Source: Methanosarcina flavescens (lineage in GTDB: Archaea; Halobacteriota; Methanosarcinia; Methanosarcinales; Methanosarcinaceae). Taken from it: DNA of 64,000 nt. The position numbers and the translations under genes are program-made. Below, in pieces: positions 63,907 to 64,000 of this stretch (position 1 is its first letter; every line of letters starts with the position of its first letter). The stretch is from the NCBI RefSeq assembly GCF_001304615.2, contig NZ_CP032683.1, positions 2,480,001 through 2,544,000 on the forward strand, given 5' to 3'. The notes under the pieces were generated by a model. It ran no database searches, was not told where the DNA came from, and saw only the letters and a list, made by a program, of their open reading frames with translations.

Positions 63907-64000
63907 ATGAGACTGCCAGTAAAAAGAACAGACCGTGATGTATATTACTGGGATCCATTTGACGAGATCAGAAAAATGCATGATTATTTGGAACAGATGT
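63907..64000 (+). CDS. Small heat-shock protein Hsp20, start only
   Basis: The window ends inside a gene whose first 31 residues are MRLPVKRTDRDVYYWDPFDE then IRKMHDYLEQM. This is the characteristic N-terminal arm of archaeal Hsp20 proteins (WDPFDEIRKMH). A strong ribosome binding site, AAGGAGGA, lies eight bases before the ATG. The alpha-crystallin domain is outside the window. It forms a second sHSP gene beyond hsdR, opposite in strand to the one at 59500-59799. Confidence 0.75.
   Translation, partial: MRLPVKRTDRDVYYWDPFDEIRKMHDYLEQM

Overview
This window comes from a methanogenic archaeon and very probably from the genus Methanosarcina. The gene content points there: coenzyme F420 synthesis (cofE), a tandem-domain Methanosarcina-type S-layer protein, archaeal tiaS, radA, cca, coaD and Cdc48, ADP-dependent sugar kinases, TATA-type promoters, and a tetrahydrofolate (H4F) gene set that is a known peculiarity of Methanosarcina among methanogens. 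The species cannot be decided from the sequence. The clearly foreign or mobile parts are AT-rich blocks near 19.6-24.7 kb, 30.7-32.4 kb and 42.8-45.6 kb, and the type I restriction locus at 55-63 kb.

Layout. 1-4.3 kb: an MBL-fold exonuclease-like protein, a small Methanosarcina family protein, thioredoxin and cofE, all on the minus strand. 4.6-11.7 kb: the H4F region (purN, glyA-folD, folP-like-metV, metF), all minus, with a 120-bp MITE between metV and metF and a candidate small RNA between folD and folP. 12-18.6 kb: a COG1395 regulator, tiaS, nadE, a Cdc48-type AAA ATPase and a PRC-barrel protein. 18.8-24.8 kb: a methyltransferase, a membrane-protein gene broken by one TGA, and a 1212-residue HD/STAND-NTPase/TPR protein that looks like an immune or signalling sensor. 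24.8-30.7 kb: small proteins, transglutaminase-like protein, HAD phosphatase, radA, coaD and an endonuclease IV-like protein. 30.7-32.4 kb: a graveyard of mobile-element pieces (hepT remnant, transposase 3' remnant, second MITE copy, 38-bp perfect palindrome, dispersed end-like motifs). 32.4-37.5 kb: a DUF378 protein, the cobalt/nickel transporter cbiMNQO and a VTT membrane protein. 37.9-42.7 kb: an S-layer paralogue and cca. 42.8-54.7 kb: a large DUF2254-like membrane protein, two tandem ADP-dependent kinases with ogg, an argC-CBS-argJ operon, a deoxyribosyltransferase-like protein, a 56-residue small protein with a structured leader, and a GNAT acetyltransferase. 55-64 kb: a type I restriction-modification locus (hsdM, gene X, hsdS, hsdR) with one small heat-shock gene inside it and another just beyond it.

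How the genes work together. The H4F genes connect serine/glycine interconversion (glyA), methylene/methenyl/formyl-H4F interconversion (folD), methyl-H4F formation (metF with metV) and purine formylation (purN), next to a dihydropteroate-synthase gene that could make the pterin. They form a biosynthetic C1 module separate from the methanogenic sarcinapterin pathway. cbiMNQO supplies cobalt or nickel for corrinoids and F430. The AT-rich HD-STAND-TPR gene, the hepT remnant, the DUF2254-like protein and the restriction locus are the accessory, possibly defensive, content. The best candidates for something little described are the 1212-residue HD-STAND-TPR protein, gene X inside the restriction locus, and the 56-residue protein with its hairpin leader and terminator.
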